A DNA stretch of 64,000 nucleotides from contig JAQGEQ010000186.1 of assembly GCA_034620365.1 (NCBI GenBank), positions 248,001 through 312,000 on the forward strand. The letters run 5' to 3'. Positions within the stretch are counted from its first letter, which is position 1. Each line of letters opens with the position of its first letter. The translations under genes and the position numbers were made by a program. Positions 26,701-38,079 of the stretch are shown here, piece after piece. The DNA is from Pegea sp. RAD2-039 (taxonomy: Eukaryota > Chordata > Thaliacea > Salpida > Salpidae). A model generated the notes under the pieces. It was not told the origin of the DNA and ran no database searches. It saw nothing but the letters and a program-made list of their open reading frames with translations.

Positions 26701-28735
26701 AGACTTATAAATTAAATGACTTCTAAAGTTGATTTGTGTATGTTTATCATACTTGATAATTTTCTATGAATGTCATATGGGTGACAATTTTACAGATTAT
26801 TATTTAAAAAATAACTAATATCTGTAAAAACTATTTCTTACTATTTGAAATATTTTTTATTACTGATTACTGAATTTAATCAAGAATTAAAAAGTTTGTT
26901 TTTATAGCAACTAAGCTGGTATCTAAGTTTTGTTGTTGTGAAATAGAACAAACGGTTTAACTGATCAAGTTCAAATGCTTGTGATTAATAATTCATCAGC
27001 AGATTTAGAAATATTAGTGATTTGAACCGAAAGATTTGGCTGTTTCATTTCTATGATATTTTTAAAGTTTTGAAATTCCTTAGAGAGTTGATGAAAATAA
27101 ATTTTAAAAACTATCACACAAAAAGTCCAACAAAAATTGATGTAATTATAAAATCTAATTCTTTTAAATTGATGAAATAATAAAAAAGAAATAAGTTTTA
27201 AATATTTTCCATCTTTTTACAAATGTTTTTGTATATATTAGTCTTAAAAACTCAGTTTTTCTAAAATATTTTAACTTGAATTATGAATAATAACACTTAA
27301 GTCACATATTTATAAATTTCCGAAATTATATTTTTGAAAATTGTCATCAATAACACTTTAATTGATTTAAATTTAAAACAAAATACAAACAAAATTAGAT
27401 GTCATTACTTAAAAACAGTAGATTGTTTTTATTTATTAGTTGGACCATTGAAAAAAATTTTTAAAGTAAATAAAACAGAAAGATAATCCAAACATAAATA
27501 AATATTATGAAACAAACTTTAATTTCTAAGTTTTGAACTTTTATTCAAAAGGAAAATATTTTGAGCTAATCTAAAATCTGTTCTTAGCAGTTTTAAACTA
27601 CAACATATTGAAAGAAAAGAAAACGTTTAAATTTTCAAGATTTTATAAAGTCAACTTCATTTAGTTTTTAAAAGATTTTTAAAAAAGGCTTTAATTTGAG
27701 TATAAAATTATTTTAGTGAACTTTAAATGATAATTATTTATTGCCCCTCAAATATACAAATGAAAGAAAATTAAAACGCCTGAATTATTCAACAGGAGTG
27801 ATTGTAAGGTAAAATCTTTTGCATTTTAAATTTTTTTTCAAGTAACTTAAAGGCTTATAAAAGTAATTTGGACATCATAACCAAATAAGGTATGCTATGC
27901 TGACGATTAATCATTAATTGTAACAATAAATAAATAAAATAGAATAAAGTGTTGTAAGTGTTGTTAAGAAAAAGATAATTTATGAAAAAACAAAAATTTT
28001 TAACTGATTTGGATTGAAATAAAAATGAAAAAAAAGTTTTTAGTGTTTTTAAACCGAATTTTTTCTTGATTAAAGACATTTTCTAAATATGAATCAGTTT
28101 ATAGAATGTTGTTGTCAAAAGTTTGTAAAAAAGCATTTTTCAGAAAGTTGTGAGTACCATAAAACTTTTTGATAGACGGAATTTGAAAGACTTTTTTTTA
28201 GTTTTTTTGTTTTATTATTATCGATATTCAATCTTTATTTAGCGGTTTGAATCTTTATTTGATCTTTAGAAAAGAAAAAAACGGCAATTTGTTTCACATT
28301 TACATTTTTCATACATTAAATTGAAGTTTTATAGACTCTTCAATTTTAAGGTTTTTATTTTAGGGATGAAGTCAAGTTTTTACAATTTTTTACTTGAAGA
28401 AATATTTTTTGAGTGAATTCTGGTACAATGGTCGATACATATCGAATTTGTTTTATTAAATGATCCTATTACGGAGCTAAGAATAAGCTCTTTTCTTTAA
28501 GAAAATATTAAAAAGAAGAACCGATAATTGACAAGCTATTTTTTGATCTTACCTTTTTAGATTCTGTCAATTTTAATCTGAAAAACGTTTTTAAAAATCA
28601 CCTAATTTCTAATTTCAGTTTTTATAAAGTTTTTTTTTGTTGGCAGAAAAATTCAGGATTTTATTTTGCTTTTCAGCTTTTCAGCTTTTATAGATTTTTT
28701 AACTTTTTTTATTCAAATGAGCTCAAGTTGTAACC

Positions 28736-31700
28736 ATGAGTAACCGGTCGAAAAAGAAGTGCTACATCACAAGTAAGTGATGACGTCATTGTTTAGATTG
28801 ATCCGTGTCATCCGTGTTTTTTCAAGAACTAAATCGAAGATTCGCACTTCGAGCAAACAGCTCTAACTATTCTAAAACGATTGGTAACTCAAACCAACCA
28901 ACTGAACAAGAGCTGAAATTTCTCGAAGCAGCCGAATATGGTGATGTCCCTACATTGAGAAGGATGTTAGAAGAACCCGAAGACTTTGATGTGAATTGCG
29001 TTGATTTAATGGGAGAGAATGCTCTTCAATTAGCTTGCGGCAACGAGCATCTCGAGGTAAATTCTTCTTTCTCTATTTCTGCTCATCAATAGTGACAGAA
29101 GCTTTGATTTGTAAACTTTTGAGTCTCATGTTGAAGATCAGAAGATGTTAATTTGATAAAGACTTCTCAGAAGACAAAGCAAAGACAATTTTTCAACTTC
29201 CAAAAAAAGAATAAAAAAAAACAAATTTTTACAAAAATATTTTTCAAATATTTTAAAGTTGAAATTTGATGATAAAAAAGAAAAATATTTTCAAATGATG
29301 CTTTTAAATTAAACAAATCAGTAGTAAAAATATCTTTTACGTCCATCATATGCTGAAGACGATACTTCAGTTTCTTACTGACGTAGCAACCGAGAAATTA
29401 AAGACATAGAATTAGATAATCTCATCTGTAATGTTTAGATATAAAATTTTTGATATCTATGACTTAATCTTTATAATTCAGTAAGATAAAAGTTATTTTG
29501 AAAGCTTGAAAAGTGAGTACTTGAAGTTTTCCACAGCAATTGTTGATTTCTACAAACTTCGAACAAGTACACACGTTTTTGTAACAACAATGTGACATCA
29601 TCTTCAAAGCTATCATCTTGTTTCTGTGTTTGTATATTTAGGTGATCTAAAAGGTCTTGATGTAAAAGAGAGTTGAAAATTATATTTTATATTTATATCT
29701 TATAAATAAATCAAATCTATTTTAATCTTGATAAAATTGATCTCTTAAAAAAGGAATTTATTTAGATTGTTGAGTTATTGATTGAAGTAGAAGACATGAA
29801 AAGAGTTGGTGACGCATTACTTCTCGCGATTTCGCGGGGCTACGTCAGAATTGTGGAAGAGATCTTAGCACATCCAGCATTTGAAAAACAAGATCTACTG
29901 ATTTCATGTCCTTCAGATCAACAGGTGATGACGTCATTAACTAATCGATAATGACGTAATGACTGATTCAGGACAAGGACTTTTACGCGTTCGACAGCGA
30001 CGGAACGCGATTTTCTCCCGATATTTCACCAATTATCTTAGCTGCTCAATGTAGTGAATTCGAGATCATTCATTTGTTGCTATGCAGAGGCGCTGTTATT
30101 ACGCGACCCCATTTCTATTGTTGCCAATGCACAGAATGTCGTCAAAAGTATGTTTGTAGATTGTTATTGTTGTTGTTGTTATTCGCAAATAATCTTTGTG
30201 TCTTACAGAAGAGACCAAGACTCTTTGAGCTTCTGTTTATGTCGTTTGAATGCCTATAAGGCCCTGGCCAGTCCTGCCTTTATGTCTATCGCTTTTGCTG
30301 ACCCAGCATGTCACGCACTCAAGCTAAGCAATGAGTTAAATTTGTTGGCAAGGATTGAAAAAGAATTTAAGGTAATGAAGCTTTTACGGAACATCACCTG
30401 CTGATGACGTCATTACTCACAGCAAGACTACCTGATCTTAGCCAAGCAGTGTAACAGTTTCCTCGAGCGACTTCTAGACTTATGTAGAACCAGTGAAGAG
30501 GTCCAAGTTCTATTAGATGGCAATCCGTCCAATGGACCAGAGGTCTTTAGCTCAAAAACTTCTATTCATCATCGTCAACTGAAACTAGCCATCAAAAACA
30601 AAGTGAAAAAGGTGCCCCAGATTTCCAAGCCCCACTTTTATATATGACGTCATCAATCGTGTAGTTTGTAGCCCATCCAAACTGCCAGCAGCAGTTAAAG
30701 CAGATTTGGACCAAGGATACGTCTTGGACACAAAGTACACCCAAACCAGTGCTTGCTGTGGCCCTATTTACTTTCTTGCCAGTCTTAGTTCTCTTGTACC
30801 TGTTTGCCCCAAACAGTCAGGTAATCGGGACCACGTTATGTGCGACTCTGACGTCATATGTATTGGTCCACAGATGGGCCGGACAGTACAAAGCCCAGTG
30901 GTCCGCTTCGCGATGCAAGGGGCCAGCTATTTGAATTTTATCCTCCTACTTGTCCTTAATGTACTTTCTCGGTTAGTAACGTCATCGTATGTGACGTCAT
31001 CATGTGTGACGTCATCGCTTCCTTACATCTATCTTACTTAGGATCGAAGGATTACATTTCATCTATAATGGTTACTATGACAACCAAACTAGTAGGACGA
31101 CCCAATTTACGTGGTGTGAGTCTGCCATCATGGTCTACATCGCGGGTGAGTCGATTGTGACGTCATCATCATCGTGTCTTGATCCTCATCTTGATCTTAG
31201 GTATGTTTTGGAGTGAAGCCGAGGAGTTGGTAACTGAAGGATTCTACTGCTACTTCTCGAAGCTTTGGAATTTGATGGATGTGTTGATGTTGTCGGTGAT
31301 GACGTCATCGTTCGCGTGTCGCTTCGTTGCCTATCAACGCGTAAGTGTGTGTGATTTAATAAAGTGGTTGTGACGTCATCATTTGATAGGCGTCTCGCGC
31401 TCAGAGTTGGTGGACCGAGCAATTTGGTGAAAATGTCACAAGGATTCATTTCGAGCTTAATACGTCACATGTGACCTTAGATGGACGAGTTGTGGACCTT
31501 GAAGTGCCAGCATGGGCCGGATACTACGCTTTCAACCGCTTCGGTAATTTTAATATTCAATATTCGAGGTTCAAAAAGTGAAAAAACCATTTTGGTTGTA
31601 GAGCGTAAGTATTGGGAAAGTAATGATCTTCAACTAGTAGCTGAAGCTCTTTACTCTTATGGGATCGTTCTTAGTGTCTTCCGGATCTCTTATATTTTAG

Positions 31701-32900
31701 ATGTAAGTGAAAAATTTGGACCTTTACAGATTTCACTATCACGGTAAGTTCACTAGCTGTGTACACGTCATCATATGACGTCACAAACGCTTTAGCACAA
31801 TCAGCGATATTGGAAAATGGTGCGGTATCTTTGGGATTATGTTTAGTGCTTTTATTATCAGTCTTTACAACCTCTATGGCTTCTATCATAAATCTGGCAA
31901 GAAAGATACTACTGCCTTCACCACGTCAGTACTTACATGTCACGTGCTTGTATGACGTCATCATTGCAGACTCGAAGATACGTTTATTACACTTTTTTGG
32001 TCTTTATTCGGACTGGCCGATTATCATGGAGTCGAGATTCTTTACGAACACGAGTTGACGCGCGTTGTTGGTTACCAGCTTTACGGCGTATATAACATCA
32101 TCACTGTCGTTGTCATGCTTAATATGCTCGTTGCTATGCTCAACCGTTCCTATGCAGAAGTTGAAGTAGGTCATGTGACAAGTAAATGATCATGCTGACG
32201 TCATCGATGTTGCAGTGTGATTCGGACTCGGAGTGGAAGTTCTCGCGCGCGGAGTTGATGTTATCTTACTTCCGGAATCATCGGAGCGTGCTTCCGGTAC
32301 CCTATAACTTGATCCCGACCAGATCGTTTGTAGAATTCTTCCGTAATCGTCTCTATCAAATGTGAGTAGCTGAGACAAGAGGCGATGACGTCACGAACGC
32401 TCGATTTCAGAAAGCTGTTTCGAAAAAGAAGTTCGCAACATGGATCTAATCTCTGCTCATCTAGGATGCTTCCAGTTGGTTACTAGGCAACTGATTGTGA
32501 TTACTAACGCGATTTATTGCAGAGTGAACTAGTGATTAAAGATTTAATTCCAGAAACGCTGTCAGAAACCAATCAGAAAATACGTCACTACGAGGTACTT
32601 CACGCCGGTAACTATGAGATAATTGATATTTTTATTTGCAGTTGGTGGTTCAAAAGATTATAAAGAGATATATTTTGCATGCTCAATTGGAGCAAGACAC
32701 TACAAACGGAATTACTGATGGTTAGTTTGAAAAAATTTTTTACTTTTTATTTTCACATCGATTCATTCACAGTTGAGTTCCGTGAATTGAAGCATGACGT
32801 TTCAAGTTTCCGATTTGAAATGTTGGAAAACTCGGAAAGAATTTTAAACACAACAGAGTTATTGTTGAAGTCAAGAGAAAAAGATACTGTTAAATGCTAA
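28736..32900 (+). CDS. TRPC-type transient receptor potential cation channel
   Basis: Plasma-membrane, receptor-operated Ca2+/Na+ channel. Nineteen exons join with exact phase, giving about 853 residues: 28736-28772, 28827-29056, 29766-29924, 29972-30147, 30209-30371, 30423-30611, 30665-30820, 30874-30971, 31042-31145, 31201-31340, 31390-31543, 31602-31743, 31796-31924, 31970-32165, 32216-32361, 32411-32474, 32523-32594, 32642-32720 and 32773-32900. In order: ankyrin repeats (residues about 30-180), the TRP_2 region with CCQCTECR, six membrane helices, the pore segment [11 protein letters not shown]6 with [13 protein letters not shown], the TRP box EWKFSR, and a C-terminal coiled coil ([15 protein letters not shown]). 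The first exon was inferred because the next exon cannot start with ATG; the donor of exon 16 is the least certain. Introns are 45-70 nt except one of 709. Twelve of eighteen introns carry TGACGTCA. Confidence 0.94.
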
Positions 32901-32967
32901 TTTGTATATTTGATTATTCTGTATATTTTCCATCAATTCGGCAGAACTTTTTCTTTGATATACTTTC

Positions 32968-32973
32968 AATAAA
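32968..32973 (+). terminator. polyadenylation signal of the TRPC gene
   Basis: A canonical AATAAA lies 68 bases after the TRPC stop codon. No closer candidate is present. Confidence 0.6.
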
Positions 32974-34681
32974 GTCTTTTACCAAAAAGATAAGAAATCT
33001 GAAAATCTGAAAATTACTGAGTTTAGTTTATATTAATTTACAAATAATAATAATAATTTTTAAATATTAAATATTTGATTGTGTTTAATTGCATTAAAAA
33101 TATCGAATAAGTTAAAAAAGGAAATTATAGATATCAGATTCTTTCTGAAACTTAAATCATTTGAAATATTTTTAGTTGTAAATTGTTTATTGTTTCTTTC
33201 GCTTATTTACTTCAAACTTTTACTATTATAATTAAATAAGAGATCACCATCAGATCGAATTAAAGATCAAATGATATGATGTTGACCCAAATCATACTCT
33301 ATCTATTACTTTGCTGAATTAATCTTTTTACACTTAGTAAAATAGTTGATAGACTATTAAATAGCAAGAAAAATTTGATTATGATTGTTAAAAGTAAGAG
33401 CGACATCTAGCGTTTAGAAAAAAGCAATTACATCAAACTTTTTGGAACTTTATATGAATGGTTTGAGACAGAAACCTTAAAAACACTTGCCTTAAGTTTA
33501 AAAGTCCAAATATAAAATAAATAAACATTTGACAAAACGTTTCCAACTATCTCTTTAGCTTATGTTGATGTTTGCAAGTTTAAAACTTCTACAAATTTCT
33601 TTGTTATATGTTTTTTTATTATCTTTCTGCCCATGAGCTTCACTGGATGTTGTAATATTTTTTCATATTTTTGATCAGCTGTTTTAGAGGAAGAAAAAAG
33701 ATTTACAAAATTAAATTAATTAAATACTTAGCAGTCATATCGCTGCAAAGTCGAAAGTAGAACGATAACCTGCTTGTTCGTAATCTTCCTAGCACTTCCT
33801 ATCATGCTATTATTCGTATTTATAATACTAATTCATTATAAATCGAATATGAAACGAATAGCTCCAGGAGGCATTCTTTAGTTTCCACTCAAAAAACTGA
33901 TCCTTCAGTTGCCACTAAAACTATCTAACTAAGGGAAGATTCTCGATATTTTCTTTGTGACGTTAAATTTCTAGTCTCGTGTCATCAACGGTACTTATGA
34001 TCGGGTGATGTAGGGGAAGACATACTGTTCTTGGCTGCTTAAAACGCTTAAGTTATTCTTCTTTGGGTTTAATAGGATCCATCAAACTTATAAAACTTTG
34101 TAGATTGGAAACAAATGGTTGTGGTATGGGTATAGTGTCAATAATTTCTTTATTAGATCGAGTTTTAATGTCTTCTGAATGAGTTTTTATGACCACTTCA
34201 TGTGTTAATGGTTTCTCATTTTAATAAAACGGTTAGTTAGTAAATATTTTTATAATTTGAATTAAATGTTTATCAGTTTTCAAACAAATAACTCTTCTAC
34301 ATTATAAGACAAATAATCGTTGATTTTAGTTTCTTTCTTTGGTTAATAATTTTTAAAGTTTATTTGAAGCTTTTTAAATTAAAAGTTTTAAATCAGTAGA
34401 ATACATAAACGAGATAATGTACACAGCTAACAATCTAAAAACTACTCGTTAATGTTTAATTAAAGAGAAAGTTATTAATGATTTACAGAAAAGTAGTTAT
34501 TTGTTTGTTTTTGTTGTAATTTTACATCAATTTAGACTTAAATATTGCTTTTAAGTAGACTTTGTTAGCTTTGTTAAGAGTATTATATGAACAACTAAAT
34601 AAATTACCTTTGAAGATAAGATTAAAGCTAAAATTAGTGAAAGCTGTACAGTAAAGATTATTTAAAGATCGTTTAAGTATA
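32974..34681. other. intergenic stretch between TRPC and SSUH2-like genes
   Basis: No gene recognised with confidence. The segment 33730-34220 is less AT-rich and includes a 55-codon minus-strand open stretch (34053-34220) that looks protein-like; see findings. Confidence 0.45.
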
Positions 34682-36111
34682 ATGGAAGTAGTGGATCCCA
34701 ATGAAAACTATTATTTTAATAAAGAATTTTCATCATCAGATCAAGTAAGATGGTTACCAGTTAAAGTACAGTGAGTTCTACTCTTTAAAGTTTTTGAAAA
34801 TATCTTAATAATTGTTTTAGAATCAAATCATTTTTATTTTAGTGTTCCAAGAAGTGATATAGAAACAATTTTGAAATTGTTTAATGAAAAGGCAAAAAAG
34901 TATGGATTTAATAAGTTAAAAAAGAAAAATATTAAACTTCTAAAATACAATACAATCAGACGAGTGAGTATCATTCTAAAAGTTGAACATTTAAATACTA
35001 ATTTTATTAAATTTTCAGTACAAAGTTGTTTATCGACTGCGGTATGTAGAAAAGTTTGAAGTTTTAAGAAAAAGCTACGAAAGAAAAACTTTAAACCAAG
35101 TTTGTTGTCCAAAGTAAAAAATTTTATGAATATATTGAATTAAGTTGCTAAAAAAGTGATTAACTCTTTCCAATTCTACATATTTAGTCATTTTAAAGTT
35201 ATATCAAGTTAAAAAGCAATTATTCGACATTTAAAATATTCAATTTTTAATATTGAAGATGCCAAGGCACTAAGGTTGAAATAAAAAGTTGTAAGAGATG
35301 CGAAAAATACGAAAATCCGCCCTGTGAAGGTTGCTTTGGAGCAGGATGTGAAGACTGCGGAGGATTTGGTAAAGACAAGTGAGAAGTTGAACATTTTATT
35401 CAGTTTTAAAAACAAAACTCAACAGCTGCCCGTGGTGCAAAACCTTGTGGAGAGCTGTAACATGTGTAAAGGAGATGGTTTCCTAATTTCGAAAAAAGTT
35501 AAACGTGTTCAAAAGTAAGATTCCTATTTTGTAATTGAATAAATTGATATTTTGTAACTTTTAGTGGATGCCGAGTAATGAATGAAGTTTATCAAAATGC
35601 TAGTCAAGATTTGCCAGAAAGTTTTTTGAAGAAATGTTCCGGACATGAAGTGATTACTCATTCTTTCAGTTGCAATAAAACATTTTCTGGGAAATCTGCT
35701 CAATTGAAATCCGAAAATATTCAGATGGAAATTGAATTCTTAAGAAAAGTAAGAATCAAATTTTATAATTTTTAATTATTAAAAGTCCATTTTGTTAGCG
35801 AGTCTAAACTCATTCAGTGAAAAAATTATCTTTTTAATGGTGATGTGAGAAAACTCAATGATGTTGAAATGATTTCTTAAAAACTATCAACTTAAATTTA
35901 GAAATTTAAATAAATCATTTTACATTTAAGAAATTTATAAAGTTTAAAATGATTATCAATAATTTTAAATTTGAATTATTTTGAAAAGAAATATTTCTTT
36001 TAGGAAATTGTAGTGGAATTAATTCCTTCTGTTGAAGTGTCAGTTATATGCAACAAAAAAATGTCCAAGTTCTTCATAATTCAACATAATCTTTTGATTC
36101 CAACTTCTTAG
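34682..36111 (+). CDS. SSUH2-like protein, with an apparent frameshift
   Basis: Similar to SSU-2 homologue proteins, which carry CxxCxGxG zinc-binding repeats like the DnaJ cysteine-rich domain. Proposed exons: 34682-34770, 34843-34963, 35019-35113, 35259-35378, 35426-35514, 35565-35748 and 36004-36111. Supporting blocks are CCPKCQG, CKRCEKY, CEGCFGAGCEDCGGFG, CPWCK, CNMCKGDG, then an amphipathic C-terminal region ending in EIVVELIPSVEVS. All junctions agree in phase except inside exon 5. There CPWC is read in one frame and CNMCKGDG one base off, so the conceptual frame ends at a stop. Either the gene is decaying, or the assembly has an indel near 35430-35460, or a splice form was missed. Start codon choice is provisional. 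Its 3' end faces FANCL only 122 bases away. Confidence 0.65.
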
Positions 36112-36233
36112 ACTAAATTCTCTAACGAATCAAACTAAAAAATATTTTTTCATTTTTTTGAAAAAAAGTAAAAAAAAAAACAACAAAAATAATTTTGAAG
36201 TAGTGCTGACAGATTAAGAGATTAAAAATATAT

Positions 36234-38079
36234 TTAATCTGTTTGAACGACATCCGCATCACATGTGGGACACCGAAGAGATTGTAGATCAAGTTGGTTA
36301 GAAATTCGGAACCAGGTGGAAAGACAACTTTTATGAAATGTTTGTTGGCAAGTGTTTGATGTACAAAGCTACAAAGAAGATGATATGAGTTGTATGTAAA
36401 TAGAAAAGCAAACATACTTGATTAGGTACTTCTTCTTGGCATTCAAATATCCTACAGATGAAGCAAATCTGAGATGAGGTCTTTGAAGAGCTGGATGTTG
36501 AAGGTGGTTGAGGAAAATCGATTTGTAAAATTGATTTTAAGTTCTATGAAAACCAATAAATAATTTTGAAAGAAAATTTGTTGAGAAACTAACTTGGAAG
36601 GTTGAAGATTTATCTGACCAATCATCAATGTTCTCATAAAATCTGCTCCTGATTTCACTAATCTTTTGATCTGATCCTATGAAGCGAATATCAGGAGCTG
36701 AAGATCTTTCAAAAGGATCAAGTTTGATAAGAATAGAGCATCCATCATCTGAAATCAAAGCATTAAAACTGATAAAAATGAGAAGAAGAAGTCACCAATA
36801 GCAATTGTAAACGAGGTGACAGATAAGTTTGGTTTTTCTGGTTCTATAATCCACATGTTAGACACTAACTCATCAAAATCTTCCCAATATTCTTGATAAA
36901 GTTTCAATTCATTTTGAAATTGTGAATATAATCCTTCTAAAGTACAATTAGCAGCCCAAGCAAATTGGAAATCTCTTGGTAGGATAGTATGGACATTTGG
37001 AGGTTGAGATGGAAATTCAGGAGGTATTTCAATATGTAGTTTATGAATTCGTTCAAATTCATCACTTGCTTGCAACGTAATCTTCTGGAATTCTTCATCA
37101 ATATCAACTAGTTTATCGAATCCTAATTGCTATAAACAATAATTAGTTAAATATTTTTATCACAAAAGTTCTTACCTCAAGTTGCTGTAAAACTATTTGA
37201 GTTAAATCAAACTGATATTTAGATATGTCATCTGTAGAGCTTTTTAATAAAACTTGAATTTCTGAAACTAATTTTTCTGTTTCAATACCAGCTGATAACC
37301 TTTTTTTAATATGTTCAAAGTGGTTTTTAAGACGATAATGTAGATGCCAATCACATTCAATCCTAAAAATAACAAATCTTATATAATACACAATTAAGTT
37401 CACATGTTTTTAAACATTTTCATCCATTAATATTTGTTTAAAAGACAAATTTTTTTATGCTTAGTTTTACTTTAAGTTCTATTTACTAAAGTACTAGAAT
37501 CAAATTAATTAATTAATTTTTGTGGTATATATTATAAGCTGAAGTAAAATCTACAAATAAATACTTTATTATTATTAAAAAATTAAAGTTTTAATAAAAT
37601 ATTATACCAATTTTAAGTACACTATAAGGTAAACTATCTTTTTTAATATTTTAATAACTTTTTGATAATTCTACCAACTAAAAGTTTTAGGATTTCAACT
37701 ATTAAATTAAAAATTGTAAGTTGAAAGTTTACATTTAAATTGAGAAATTATTTGATAATTAATTAATTTTCTTAATTACTTTAAAAAAAAAACTCTCAAA
37801 AATTAATAAATATTTCTTGAAGATAACAAAGTTTTATATATAAATAATGAGTTACACAAATAACAAATATTTATCAAAATGTGGTTATAAGATATATTTA
37901 TAATATATCACAATAATTTCTATTATAATTATAAATAATATATTTTTTAATATATGTTACCTAGGTAGTTTATCTTGATCGTCAGATTTGTAGATGATAA
38001 GACGATGACATTCGTTTTGGTCATATATAAAACCATCAAACGATACTTGAAAAGGTTTCGTGACAATCGAAATACTCAT
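36234..38079 (-). CDS. FANCL: E3 ubiquitin-protein ligase FANCL
   Basis: Catalytic subunit of the Fanconi anaemia core complex; it mono-ubiquitinates FANCD2/FANCI at DNA crosslinks in the nucleus. Six exons in transcript order are 38079-37961, 37362-37176, 37129-36796, 36748-36594, 36543-36418 and 36368-36234, giving 351 residues in exact phase (human about 375). The double-RWD central region shows MWIIEPEKPN, matching the family's conserved tryptophan segment, then NLKSILQIDFP. The C-terminal RING/PHD-like domain reads CFIC, then LCTSNTCQQTFHKSCLSTW and CPTCDAD, supplying all zinc ligands and the conserved tryptophan of the E2 surface. The N-terminal ELF domain is the least conserved part. 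It is convergent with the SSUH2-like gene. Confidence 0.93.

Larger units (their letters stand above)
22527..28735. other. long gene-poor stretch
   Basis: About 6 kb without a recognised exon. It contains a 15-bp tandem repeat (22801-22859), a LINE tail (23630-23700) and a less AT-rich patch at 25565-25750. The rest is low-complexity AT-rich DNA. Open frames at 25308-25496 and 27855-28079 look like chance. Confidence 0.5.

Noticed and set aside
28805-29092. TRPC starting at 28805 without an upstream exon
   Set aside because: That frame begins with a GTG codon preceded by an in-frame stop. A short ATG exon at 28736-28772 joined to an acceptor at 28826 gives a proper start and phase.
31186-31449. 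Minus-strand Thr/Ser-rich frame over TRPC exons
   Set aside because: Antisense shadow of TRPC exons 10-11; the Thr/Ser richness comes from the TGACGTCATC motifs and Val/Asp codons on the other strand.
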